From the NCBI GenBank assembly GCA_964432415.1, contig CAYSNW010000015.1:5956-69955 (forward strand): a stretch of DNA of 64,000 bases, given 5' to 3'. The DNA comes from JAFECT01 sp964432415. GTDB lineage: Bacteria > Pseudomonadota > Alphaproteobacteria > Caulobacterales > Caulobacteraceae. This document shows, in pieces, positions 16,263-23,857 of this stretch. A model generated the notes under the pieces. That model searched no databases, was not told where the DNA came from, and saw only the letters and a list, made by a program, of their open reading frames with translations. The translations under genes and the position numbers were made by a program. How positions within the stretch are numbered: position 1 is the first letter of the stretch; every line of letters starts with the position of its first letter.

Positions 16263-17912
16263 GTGAGCTCCGACACCGCCCCCTCCCCCCGCAAGAGCCT
16301 GATCCGCTCGTCGCTGATCTTCTCGGGTCTGACCCTGGTCAGCCGGGTGATGGGCTTCCTGCGCGACCTGGCGATCACCGCCACCATGGGCGCCAGCGCC
16401 ACCATCGCGGCGGACGCTTACTATACGGCGCTGAGCTTCCCCAACCTGTTCCGGCGGCTGTTCGCGGAGGGCGCCTTCGCCGCCGCCTTCGTCCCGGCCT
16501 ACGCCCGCAAGCTGTCGGTCGACGGCGAGGAGGCGGCGGACAATCTGGCGGTGGACGCGCTGGCCACCATCGCCGCGGCGACCATCGCCCTGACGGTGGT
16601 CTTCATGGCCGCCATGCCCTGGCTGATGCATGCGATCAATCCGGGCTACTCGGGCGACAAGTACATGCTGGCGGTCATACTGACCCAGATCACCATGTCC
16701 TATCTGCCCTGCATGGCCATCGTCGCCCTGCTGTCGGGCATGCTGAACGCGCGCCAGCGCTTCGTGCTGTCGGCCGCCGCGCCCATCGTGCTGAACGTGG
16801 TGATGCTGGTCGCGGTGCTGCCTCAGAAGACCCCGATCGCCGCGGCCTACGCCGCCTCCGTGGGCGTGATCGTCGCGGGCGTGCTGCAGGCGCTGTGGCT
16901 GTGGTGGGGGGTGCGCAACACGGGCGCGAAGATCCGGCTGCGCTGGCCGCGCCTGACGCCGGAGATCAAGACCCTGATCGGCCTGGCGATCCCCGGCGCC
17001 ATCGCCGCCAGCGCCACCCAGATCAACATCTTCATCTCCCAGGCGCTGGCCTCCATGGGCGAGGCCGGGGCCCGCAGCTGGCTGAACGTCGCCGACCGCC
17101 TCTACCAGCTGCCGCTGGGCCTGGTGGGCGTCGCCATCGGGGTGGCCCTGCTGCCCAGACTGTCCACCGCCATCCACCAGGGCGACAAGACCGAGGCGCG
17201 CGCGGCCATGGACGAGGCCCTGACCTATGCCCTGGCCTTCACCCTGCCGGCGGCGGCGGCCCTGATCGCCATGCCCTTCTTCCTGATCGACGGCCTGTTC
17301 ACCCGTGGCGCCTTCAACGCCCATGACGCCCACCAGACCGGCCTGGCGCTGCTGCAGTACGGCTGGGGCACGCCCGCCTTCGTGCTGGTCAGGATCCTGG
17401 CGCCGAACTTCTTCGCCCGGCTGGACACCAAGGGGCCCATGCGTTTCGCCCTGATCGCGGTGGGGGTGAACATCGTCGCCGGCGTGGGCCTGTTCTACCT
17501 GGTCGGCTTCTGGGGGATCGCGGCGGCCACCAGCCTGGCGTCGTGGATGAACGTGACCATGATGTGGGTCACCCTGCGCCGGCGCGGCCACTACGAACCC
17601 TCGCGCCAGGCGGTGTCGCGCATCGCGCGCGTGGCCCTGTCGGCCCTGGTCATGGGCGGCCTGCTGTTCCTGGCCCAGCTGTTCCGCACCCAGGTCGAGG
17701 CGCCCTTCGCCCTGTTCAACCTGAACATCGGCAGCCACCACATCCTGGGGCCGAAGGAATACGCGGTGGTGATCGTCGCGCTCGCCAGCGTCGCGGTCTA
17801 TGCCGCCATGCTGATGCTGACGGGCGGGGTGACGCCGGCGGACCTCAAGCGTGTGCTGCGCCGCGCGCCCAAGGCCGGCGACGGACCGCCGAGCGCGCCT
17901 GACGCCTTCTAG
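16263..17912 (+). CDS. murJ: Lipid II flippase MurJ
   Basis: MurJ flips lipid II across the inner membrane for peptidoglycan synthesis. The product has about 549 residues and 13-14 membrane segments of the MviN/MOP type. It opens with SLIRSSLIFSGLTLVSRVMG and FLRDLAITATMGAS, carries NLFRRLFAEGAFAAAFVPAY, the family signature near TM2, and later IPGAIAASATQINIFISQAL and RLYQLPLGLVGVAIGVALLP. The GTG at 16263 is preferred; an in-frame ATG at 16227 adds 12 residues. The gene is followed by trpS after about 130 bases on the same strand. Identification is firm. Confidence 0.97.
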   Translation: MSSDTAPSPRKSLIRSSLIFSGLTLVSRVMGFLRDLAITATMGASATIAADAYYTALSFPNLFRRLFAEGAFAAAFVPAYARKLSVDGEEAADNLAVDALATIAAATIALTVVFMAAMPWLMHAINPGYSGDKYMLAVILTQITMSYLPCMAIVALLSGMLNARQRFVLSAAAPIVLNVVMLVAVLPQKTPIAAAYAASVGVIVAGVLQALWLWWGVRNTGAKIRLRWPRLTPEIKTLIGLAIPGAIAASATQINIFISQALASMGEAGARSWLNVADRLYQLPLGLVGVAIGVALLPRLSTAIHQGDKTEARAAMDEALTYALAFTLPAAAALIAMPFFLIDGLFTRGAFNAHDAHQTGLALLQYGWGTPAFVLVRILAPNFFARLDTKGPMRFALIAVGVNIVAGVGLFYLVGFWGIAAATSLASWMNVTMMWVTLRRRGHYEPSRQAVSRIARVALSALVMGGLLFLAQLFRTQVEAPFALFNLNIGSHHILGPKEYAVVIVALASVAVYAAMLMLTGGVTPADLKRVLRRAPKAGDGPPSAPDAF

Positions 17913-18045
17913 GGCCGCTTGCCCTGAAGGCCGCTTTCGCCTAATCGGCGCCCATGGATTTCAGGACGATCCCCGGAGAGCGATGGCCGAGCGCGGTCCC
18001 GACTGCGCCCGTTTCCTGACCCATTTTTCCGAAAGCTTTCGTCCC

Positions 18046-19080
18046 ATGACCGACCAGGCTCCCGCGTCCTATGCCGGCCCCCAGCGCATCGTCTCCGGTG
18101 TGCAGCCTTCCGGCGCCCTGCACCTGGGCAACTATCTCGGCGCGCTCAAGAAGTTCGTCGCCTACCAGGAACGCATGCCCTGCTTCCTGTTCGTGGCGGA
18201 TCTGCACGCCATCACCGTGTGGCAGGACCCGGCCCTGCTGTCGCAGCAGACGCGCGAGATCGCCGCCGCCTACCTGGCCGCGGGCCTCGACCCGGCCAAG
18301 GCCGTGATCTTCCCGCAGTCGGCGGTGCGGGCGCACGCCGAGCTGGCCTGGATCTTCAACTGCGTCGCGCGCCTGGGCTGGCTCGACCGCATGACCCAGT
18401 TCAAGGAGAAATCGGGCAAGCACAAGGAGCGCTCGTCGGTGGGGCTCTACACCTATCCGGTGCTGCAGGCGGCCGACATCCTGGCCTACAAGGCGACCCA
18501 CGTGCCGGTGGGCGAGGACCAGCGCCAGCACCTGGAGCTGACCCGCGACATCGCGCAGAAGTTCAACAATGACTTCGAGGCGCCGGGCTTCTTCCCCCTG
18601 ACCGACGGCCTGATCGAGGGTCCGGGCGCCCGGGTGATGAGCCTGCGCGACGGCACGGCCAAGATGTCCAAGTCCGATCCGTCGGACTATTCGCGCATCA
18701 ACCTGACCGACACGCCCGACGAGATCGCCCAGAAGGTCCGTAAGGCCAAGACTGACCCCGAGCCCCTGCCCGAGACGGTGGAAGGCCTGGCCGGACGGCC
18801 CGAGGCGGACAATCTGGTGGGCGTCTATGGGGCGCTCGCGGGCCTGTCGAAGACCGAGGTGATGGCCGAGTTCGGCGGCAAGGGCTTCGGGACCTTCAAG
18901 CCGGCCCTGGCCGACCTGGCGGTTTCGGTCCTGACCCCGGTCAGCGAGGCGATGCGGCGCTACCTGGGCGATCCTGCGGAGCTGGACCGCATTCTGAAGG
19001 ACGGCGCCGAGCGGGCCTCCGCCGTGGCCGATCCGGTGGTGGCCGAGACGCGTCGTCTCGTCGGGTTCTGGGGGGCGTGA
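18046..19080 (+). CDS. trpS: Tryptophanyl-tRNA synthetase
   Basis: A class I aminoacyl-tRNA synthetase of 344 residues charging tRNA-Trp. The HIGH-like motif appears as PSGALHLGNYLGAL and the KMSKS motif as KMSKSDPSDYSRINL. Other family segments are FLFVADLHAITVWQDP, YPVLQAADILAYKATHVPVG and EDQRQHLELTRDIAQKFN. The ATG at 18046 (MTDQAPASYAGPQRIVSG) gives the normal length; the upstream in-frame extension to 17851 overlaps murJ and is rejected. Its stop overlaps the start of the copper chaperone gene by four bases (ATGA type, GTGATG context). Confidence 0.98.
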   Translation: MTDQAPASYAGPQRIVSGVQPSGALHLGNYLGALKKFVAYQERMPCFLFVADLHAITVWQDPALLSQQTREIAAAYLAAGLDPAKAVIFPQSAVRAHAELAWIFNCVARLGWLDRMTQFKEKSGKHKERSSVGLYTYPVLQAADILAYKATHVPVGEDQRQHLELTRDIAQKFNNDFEAPGFFPLTDGLIEGPGARVMSLRDGTAKMSKSDPSDYSRINLTDTPDEIAQKVRKAKTDPEPLPETVEGLAGRPEADNLVGVYGALAGLSKTEVMAEFGGKGFGTFKPALADLAVSVLTPVSEAMRRYLGDPAELDRILKDGAERASAVADPVVAETRRLVGFWGA

Positions 19081-19547
19081 TGCGCAGACTGATCCTGGGC
19101 CTTGGAATCGCGGCCGCCATCGCGGCGCCGGCCACCGCCCGCGATGTGCGGGCGGGCGAGCTGCAGCTGCGCAATCCGACGGTGAAGGCCTCGCTGGCGG
19201 GCTCGCCCAACACGGCGGGCTTCCTGACGGTGCTGAACACCGGCAAGCGGCCCGACCGCCTGATCTCGGCGTCCTGCGCCTGCGCGGCCAAGGTCGAGCT
19301 GCACCGGATGTGGATGGAAGGCTCGGTCATGCGTATGCGCCCGGCCGAAGGCGGCTTCGTCATACCGGCCGGGGGCGTGATGACCCTGTCGGAAAGTGGA
19401 AACCACATGATGCTGACCGGGGTGAAGGCGCCCCTGAAGATCGGCTCGAGCGTGGCCATCACCCTGAAGTTCGAGCACGCCGGCGTGGTGCGGGTCGAGT
19501 TCGCTGTGCGCGGCCTTCCCGGCGCCATGGCGCCGATGAAGATGTAG
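19077..19547 (+). CDS. PCu(A)C periplasmic copper chaperone
   Basis: A 156-residue exported protein of the PCu(A)C family (DUF461), which delivers Cu(I) to the CuA or CuB site of cytochrome c oxidase. A signal peptide (MRRLILGLGIAAAIAAPATA) precedes the domain. The copper ligands are all visible: His in VELHRM, Met ten residues later in VMRMRP, and the His-x-Met of GNHMM about 22 residues on. The C-terminus is Met-rich (GAMAPMKM). A CxC (SCACA) lies just before the first His. It overlaps trpS by four bases. A related copy lacking the ligands lies at 21687. Confidence 0.9.
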   Translation: MMRRLILGLGIAAAIAAPATARDVRAGELQLRNPTVKASLAGSPNTAGFLTVLNTGKRPDRLISASCACAAKVELHRMWMEGSVMRMRPAEGGFVIPAGGVMTLSESGNHMMLTGVKAPLKIGSSVAITLKFEHAGVVRVEFAVRGLPGAMAPMKM

Positions 19548-19630
19548 GCTTCAGGCCCGGCGCCGCTCCCAGCGGCCCAGCCAGCAGATCAGGGCTGAGT
19601 CGAGCCGTTCTGCGACAGCTCCATGGATTA
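19547..19630 (-). pseudogene. Remnant of the 3' end of the 86-residue gene at 22306
   Basis: Minus-strand reading of this stretch gives HGAVAERLDSALIC followed by WLGRWERRRA and a TGA at 19551-19553. The intact gene at 22306-22566 has HDAVEVWLDTALIC, then 17 extra residues, then WLGRWERRRA. The shared 38 bp (19547-19584 and 22302-22339) are identical, and the remnant lacks exactly 51 bp (22340-22390 in the intact copy). Homology fades at about 19630, where the TPR gene ends. This marks one boundary of a mosaic insertion. Confidence 0.8.
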
Positions 19631-21577
19631 TCACGCGGACGCCGAACGCGTCCAACGCGCGCAGGCGGCCGCGGTGGCGCTTTCAGGCGCGAGGTCCTGG
19701 TCAGAATCGGTCACCCAATTCATCAACTTGTCGATGTCAGCGTCGAGGCACCTGGCCACCGCCCTATGCAACATCGCGCCCCGTACGTCGCCCGTTCGTG
19801 ACAACGCCTGGCTCCACGCGTAGTGCAGCCGAGGCCAATGCGGCGCCTTGAGGGATGCAGAGTAGAAGAAGCCCACGGCCAGTTCCGGGCTCCGCTTGCT
19901 CACGACCTCACCGAAAAGCTCAATCGGGTCCACCCAGTTCGGAGCCAGTTGGAGCGCCTTCCGCAGGTCTGCAATGGCCTCTCGGTCATTCCCCAATGCG
20001 TCATAAAATTGAGCGCGGTAGAAATATGCATCAGCCAATGATGGGGCCGACTGGATCGCAGCTGCATAATTCCGTCGTGCGCTTACAAAGTCGTGCCTCG
20101 CGAAGGCCGCGCGACCGCCCGCAACAAGGCACTGGTAACAGTCTGGATGGATCGTCTGAACAAGGGGCGGCGTCAAAGGGGCAACTTCGGCTCTGGCAAG
20201 ATCGATCCACGGCTCAAAGCTCCGGCTGAGCACCTCTGCCCGCAATCGCCTGTCACCAAGGGCGACATCATAGTCCTGTTCACCTGCCAGCGCCGCGACG
20301 TCCGACCACCGGCCAGCTTCGACCAATAGGCAAAGCTTGGCGCTCTGTTTATCGACCAGCGGACCGCGACCGTCGTTCATCACCGAGAATGCGGCGCCTG
20401 CCTTCGCAAGTTCGTGGCCTCTTGCCAGCGCACAGATATTGCGGTCAGGCGTGTAAGCCACATGGTACATTTTTGCATCGCCCTCAGCGTCGAGCCTAGC
20501 GAACGCTTGGGAGGCTGAAGTTTCATCATGACGAAGGCTGGCGAGGCGACCCGATTCCTCGGTGGCAAGAAGCTGGGCGCCATGACCCACAAGTTGACGG
20601 CGCGCGGGTGAGGCAAGGAGACGCAAGGTCAGTCGCCGATAGTAGGTCTCCCGCTCGACCGTGCCGATCACAGACTCAATGTCGGCGAGGATCGCCGCTG
20701 CAATTACCAATCTATCTCCAGAGAGGTTCAGCGCTTCGACAGCTTTTGTCCTCGCGCCATAGAGATCTCCATCCTCCACAAGAAACGCGCTCCAGAGAGC
20801 ATTCAGCCACGCGCCTTCCATGCCTTTCGGAGACCGCTCCACGGCACCCTTGACGACCCTACGAGCCTCTTCGCGATTGGCGCCCGCCAAAGGGTCGTCG
20901 AGGTAAACAGCGTATCGGTAAGGCTGGGTCGCGCTGAATATGAAAACAGCTGCCTGCGTGACCGCTTGGTCGATGGTCTCGTCGATCGCCCGCTGGCCCG
21001 CCATCGGCGCTGGCGGAAGTTCGGGGAAACTGCCCGCCGCAAGGCCATGCACCCGCACAGTCAGATGCAGCCTGCCGTTTGAGTACGTCGCTTCCCCCCC
21101 GATGCGGGTTTCGTGGGTGAAATAGCGTCGAGCAAGGTCGGTGACGTCCTCAATCGAAATCGACGTTCGAGGAATCTGGATGCGAATCCTATCGTTCCAG
21201 TTGTTTTCGTAACTATCGGGCGGGCGAAGCGACGGCACGCTGCGCTGCATCTGCACGAGCTTGTCCTGAATTCTGGCCGCGAGGACTTGTTCAGAGATCC
21301 CCTCGTTCTTCAGTGAGGACGACACTTGAATCGGCTCGATCACGACTGCGGTGTCCTGCACCGCAGAGACACAGACGAACGTGAGAAGGGCAATTCCCAC
21401 CAAGGTCGCCGCCAGCAGCCCAAGCCGGCCTGCAAACGCAATCTTTCGGTCCATCAAGTCGTAGAAGGCGGCAGCATCACCGTTCGCCGGTTTAGGCGGG
21501 CCCACCGTCGCAGTTGATTCCGACGTCATCCTTCGGGCCACCCCGCGCGTCTTCGCCCTCTGGTCCTGGCTTTCCAA
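19631..21577 (-). CDS. Membrane-anchored TPR protein of a lower-GC island
   Basis: A 648-residue protein not assigned to a named family. An N-terminal cytoplasmic segment (about 1-48) precedes one membrane helix (LGLLAATLVGIALLTFVCVS, about 51-72). A periplasmic domain follows with VVIEPIQVSSSLKNEGISEQ and two Pro-rich strands, then a long helical region. Clear TPRs are near the C-terminus: GRAAFARHDFVSARRNYAAA, IQSAPSLADAYFYRAQFYDA and NDREAIADLRKALQLAPNWV. The single-pass architecture suggests a scaffold or sensor. Base composition is lower than in neighbours (35 of 60 G+C in the line at 20401) and codon choice is less GC-biased, suggesting transfer. It lies between two copper-chaperone paralogues. 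A start at MTSESTATVG, 16 codons inside, is also possible. Confidence 0.8.
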   Translation of the reverse strand: MESQDQRAKTRGVARRMTSESTATVGPPKPANGDAAAFYDLMDRKIAFAGRLGLLAATLVGIALLTFVCVSAVQDTAVVIEPIQVSSSLKNEGISEQVLAARIQDKLVQMQRSVPSLRPPDSYENNWNDRIRIQIPRTSISIEDVTDLARRYFTHETRIGGEATYSNGRLHLTVRVHGLAAGSFPELPPAPMAGQRAIDETIDQAVTQAAVFIFSATQPYRYAVYLDDPLAGANREEARRVVKGAVERSPKGMEGAWLNALWSAFLVEDGDLYGARTKAVEALNLSGDRLVIAAAILADIESVIGTVERETYYRRLTLRLLASPARRQLVGHGAQLLATEESGRLASLRHDETSASQAFARLDAEGDAKMYHVAYTPDRNICALARGHELAKAGAAFSVMNDGRGPLVDKQSAKLCLLVEAGRWSDVAALAGEQDYDVALGDRRLRAEVLSRSFEPWIDLARAEVAPLTPPLVQTIHPDCYQCLVAGGRAAFARHDFVSARRNYAAAIQSAPSLADAYFYRAQFYDALGNDREAIADLRKALQLAPNWVDPIELFGEVVSKRSPELAVGFFYSASLKAPHWPRLHYAWSQALSRTGDVRGAMLHRAVARCLDADIDKLMNWVTDSDQDLAPESATAAACARWTRSASA

Positions 21578-21686
21578 CTTTGCCCCCTTGCTCTACTTTG
21601 AGCAGAATAGCTTGGATGCGCAAGCAGCGGGCGACAAGCTTTCTGACTGGATCTCCTGGCGCTGCGGTTAGAATTGGGGGGGTGAG

Positions 21687-22202
21687 ATGAAACGACTGAT
21701 AGCGGTCATGCTCGCGGCTGTGCTTGTAAATGTTCCCGGCGCGACGCTGGGCGCACCGGCCACGGGAAGGCTTTTGAATGCCATCTCCAGCTTGGACGAT
21801 GTCACGGTTAAGTCACTGAAATTCATTGATCCCCACCTGAATGCGACACAGTCGGCGGGCGGCGATACCAGGGCATTCCTCATCGTTCGCAACTTGGGCT
21901 CGACTTCGGACGAGCTTCTGCAGGTTTCCTGCACCTGCGCAAAGACTGCACAGCTGGTACGCGTCGTCACCGACGCCAAAGGCATCGCGACGCCCGTTTC
22001 AGGGCGAAGCGTCAAGCTGCTTCCCTATGGAAGGTTGGAGCTCACTGGAAGACGCTACATCCAACTGGGTAAGCTGACGGCCGCAACTCCCGTTGGGGCC
22101 AAGATATCCATGACCCTCACGTTTAAGTCCGCTGGACCCATCGCAGTCGAATTCCTATCCGTTGATCGGAAATCCGACCCAACCAAGGCCGCCGCCGCGT
22201 AG
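21687..22202 (+). CDS. PCu(A)C-fold paralogue lacking all copper ligands
   Basis: A 171-residue exported protein (signal peptide MKRLIAVMLAAVLVNVPGAT, then LGAPA) after a strong GGGGGGGTGAG site. Its C-terminal half aligns with the chaperone at 19077: LLQVSCTCAKTAQLVRVV with LISASCACAAKVELHRMW, and KLLPYGRLELTGRRYIQLGK with VIPAGGVMTLSESGNHMMLT. Both end in a strand of type (A/P)(V/I)(R/A)VEF. Every copper ligand is changed: His to Val, Met to Pro/Val, and HMM to YIQ. The CxC is retained. It therefore cannot bind copper in the usual way, although the fold seems preserved. The spacer before it (21578-21686) contains TGCTC-N6-GAGCA at 21589-21604. Confidence 0.75.
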   Translation: MKRLIAVMLAAVLVNVPGATLGAPATGRLLNAISSLDDVTVKSLKFIDPHLNATQSAGGDTRAFLIVRNLGSTSDELLQVSCTCAKTAQLVRVVTDAKGIATPVSGRSVKLLPYGRLELTGRRYIQLGKLTAATPVGAKISMTLTFKSAGPIAVEFLSVDRKSDPTKAAAA

Positions 22203-22301
22203 AGGGAACAAACCTGTTCGACGGCCTGAACTGTGCGGCCGGGGATCGAGACTAGGCCGGTCCACGCCTTTTGGAAGGCGCTGTGCTGGCTGAGAAGGTA
22301 T

Positions 22302-22339
22302 GGCTTCAGGCCCGGCGCCGCTCCCAGCGGCCCAGCCAG
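22302..22339. repeat. 38-bp direct repeat, right copy (left copy 19547-19584)
   Basis: Identical 38-bp sequences, beginning GGCTTCAGGCCCGGCGCC, occur here and at 19547-19584 in the same orientation. Both copies encode the last ten residues and stop of the 86-residue gene on the minus strand. They bracket the TPR gene and the ligand-less PCu(A)C copy, about 2.75 kb apart. This is partial gene duplication rather than an insertion-sequence end: no terminal inverted repeats or transposase accompany it. Confidence 0.85.
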
Positions 22340-22566
22340 CCGGCCGAATGCCGGGTTCCGGCCTGGGCGTCTTCGCGGCCGCCGAGGCGGCAGATCAGGG
22401 CGGTATCGAGCCAGACCTCGACCGCGTCGTGGATCCGCTCGCGCTTCAGCAGGGCGCAGGCCTCGCCGATGGCCTCGGCGTCGGTGTCACACTCGACCAG
22501 GCGGCGAGACTTCGGCGCCGGGTCATTGGCTCTCTGGAACAGATGCAACGTATAGAAATGCGACAT
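22306..22566 (-). CDS. Small conserved-looking hypothetical protein with an FNR/FixK box upstream
   Basis: An 86-residue protein, MSHFYTLHLFQRANDPAPKS and onward, ending WLGRWERRRA. The layout of an N-terminal Y-T-LHLF strand, an acidic central helix (ECDTDAEAIGEACALLKRER) and a VEVWLDTALICRLG strand vaguely resembles the small DUF6894-type proteins; that is a weak guess. GAGGGG lies six bases before the ATG. A perfect FNR/FixK-type site is centred 55 bases upstream of the start codon, so induction under low oxygen is likely. A broken second copy of its 3' end is at 19547. It lies downstream of rimM, where trmD would usually be. Confidence 0.65.
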   Translation of the reverse strand: MSHFYTLHLFQRANDPAPKSRRLVECDTDAEAIGEACALLKRERIHDAVEVWLDTALICRLGGREDAQAGTRHSAGWLGRWERRRA

Positions 22567-22614
22567 GAATTCCCCTCGTCGGGGTTGATGTTCGCCGAAT
22601 TCGAAATGTTGTCC

Positions 22615-22628
22615 TTGATCACGATCAA
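22615..22628 (-). promoter_or_regulatory. FNR/FixK-type binding site
   Basis: TTGATCACGATCAA is a perfect match to the FNR/FixK consensus TTGAT-N4-ATCAA and is itself nearly palindromic. Its centre (22621.5) is about 55 bases upstream of the ATG of the 86-residue gene. Class II activation at -41.5 would put the transcription start near 22580, with a 14-base leader containing the ribosome binding site. It is the only such site I found by eye in the window. Confidence 0.65.
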
Positions 22629-22671
22629 CTCGAAGGCGAGACGCGCCGCATTGGACGCCAGCGTGAGTTGA

Positions 22672-23199
22672 TCAGGCGTCTCGTTCGGAAACTTCCGCCG
22701 GTTGTACAACGCTCACGTACCCGTCAGCGATCCGAACGTCGGGAACATTTTCGCGTGTGAAGGGAAGATACCAGGTCGCTCGCCCCTGGCCGGGGTCGAT
22801 TTCCAGGATGTCGCCGGCGCCGAAATCCTGCACCGACTTGATGAAGCCGAGCTTGGTTCCGTCGGCGTCGCGCACCGACAGGCCAACCAGGTCGGTGAAG
22901 TAGAATTCATCCTCGTCCGGCTCGGGCAGGGCCGCGCGCGGGACGTAGAGCTTCAGCCCCCGCATGGCGTCGGCCTGTTCCTTGGTCTCCACTTCCTTCA
23001 GGCGCCCGACGATGCCGCCCTTGGCTGGGCGGGCGGAGAGGAGGGTCACCGCGTGGGAGCCGTCCTCGCGCTTCAGATCGCGCCAGGCCTTCAGGCTGAG
23101 CGGATCCTCGGTGAAGGCCGAGATGCGCACCTCGCCGCGCACGCCGAAGCCGCCGGCGACGCGGCCGACCAGGATCATGCGCTCGGGAGGGCTGGCCAT
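22672..23199 (-). CDS. rimM: Ribosome maturation factor RimM
   Basis: RimM binds S19 and helps mature the 30S head. The 175-residue product opens with ERMILVGRVAGGFGVRGEVR, the family signature (G.V...GV.GE.R), then PRAALPEPDEDEFYFTDLVG (the PRC-barrel entry DEFY..DL.G) and WYLPFTRENVPDVRIADGYV (the LxPF...VP.V....). Length is normal. It follows rpsP on the same strand. In many proteobacteria trmD and rplS come next; here the next gene is the 86-residue hypothetical. Confidence 0.96.
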   Translation of the reverse strand: MASPPERMILVGRVAGGFGVRGEVRISAFTEDPLSLKAWRDLKREDGSHAVTLLSARPAKGGIVGRLKEVETKEQADAMRGLKLYVPRAALPEPDEDEFYFTDLVGLSVRDADGTKLGFIKSVQDFGAGDILEIDPGQGRATWYLPFTRENVPDVRIADGYVSVVQPAEVSERDA

Positions 23200-23212
23200 C
23201 GGTGAAGGAAAG

Positions 23213-23239
23213 GCCCCTTCTCCACGCGGGAGAAGGGGC
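23213..23239 (-). terminator. Hairpin between rpsP and rimM
   Basis: An 11-bp perfect stem, GCCCCTTCTCC / GGAGAAGGGGC, with a five-base loop lies in the 48-base gap between rpsP and rimM. On the minus strand it follows the rpsP stop. It could act as an attenuator that sets the ribosomal protein above the low-abundance maturation factor. No long U-tract follows. Confidence 0.65.
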
Positions 23240-23247
23240 GCTCCGGA

Positions 23248-23832
23248 TCAGGCTTCTTCGGAAGCCGGGGCTTCTTCGGCGGGAGCCTCTTCAGCGGCGG
23301 CCTCGGCGGCCGGAGCCTCTTCGGCGGGGGCTTCCTCGGCGGCAGCTTCGGCGGCCGGAGCTTCCTCGGCAGCGGCTTCTTCAGCGGCGGGCGCTTCCTC
23401 GGCCACGGCTTCCACGGCCGGGACTTCTTCCACGGCGGGCTCTTCCGCCACCGGCTCCGGCGCCGGAGCGGCGGCCGCGGCGGCTTCGGCCTCGGCGCGG
23501 TCGATCTCGCGCTGGGCGCGCTCGGCGGCGCGTTCCTGGGCCTTCTTGCCCGGCTGACCCTTGTTGGGGTTGTTCGACGGGGTCCAGGTGGCCAGGCCTT
23601 CCAGCGACAGGAAGCGCGCGACGCGGTCGGTCGGCTGGGCGCCCTTCTTGAGCCACTCGGCGATGCGCTCGGACTTGAGCGTCACGCGCTGGGCGTCCTT
23701 GGGCAGCAGCGGATTATAGGAGCCCACCTTTTCCAGGAAGCGGCCGTCGCGGGGCGAACGGCTGTCGGCCACGACGATGTGGTAGTAGGGGCGCTTCTTG
23801 GCGCCGCCGCGGGCCAGACGGATCTTCAGCAT
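23248..23832 (-). CDS. rpsP: 30S ribosomal protein S16 with a long Ala/Glu tail
   Basis: The first 85 or so residues are S16: MLKIRLARGGAKKRPYYHIV, VADSRSPRDGRFLEKVGSYN and RIAEWLKKGAQPTDRVARFL. S16 usually ends at 80-110 residues; this protein continues to 194. The extension begins NKGQPGKKAQERAAERAQRE and passes into a repetitive tail of EEAPAAEA-type units. The coding DNA for the tail is an imperfect tandem repeat of about 30 bases, so length polymorphism is likely. Ala/Glu-rich S16 tails occur in some alphaproteobacteria. The gene is 25 bases from ffh on the same strand. Confidence 0.96.
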   Translation of the reverse strand: MLKIRLARGGAKKRPYYHIVVADSRSPRDGRFLEKVGSYNPLLPKDAQRVTLKSERIAEWLKKGAQPTDRVARFLSLEGLATWTPSNNPNKGQPGKKAQERAAERAQREIDRAEAEAAAAAAPAPEPVAEEPAVEEVPAVEAVAEEAPAAEEAAAEEAPAAEAAAEEAPAEEAPAAEAAAEEAPAEEAPASEEA

Positions 23833-23857
23833 ACGGATAGTCCTTTTCTAAGGTCGT

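Noticed and set aside
15891..17741. 616-residue minus-strand frame
   Set aside because: Most of it is antisense to murJ. Only the last 67 codons (15891-16094) look like a real gene.
22446..22709. 87-residue minus-strand frame overlapping the 86-residue gene
   Set aside because: It covers the FNR-type box and promoter region and overlaps the better-supported gene in another frame; composition is not protein-like.
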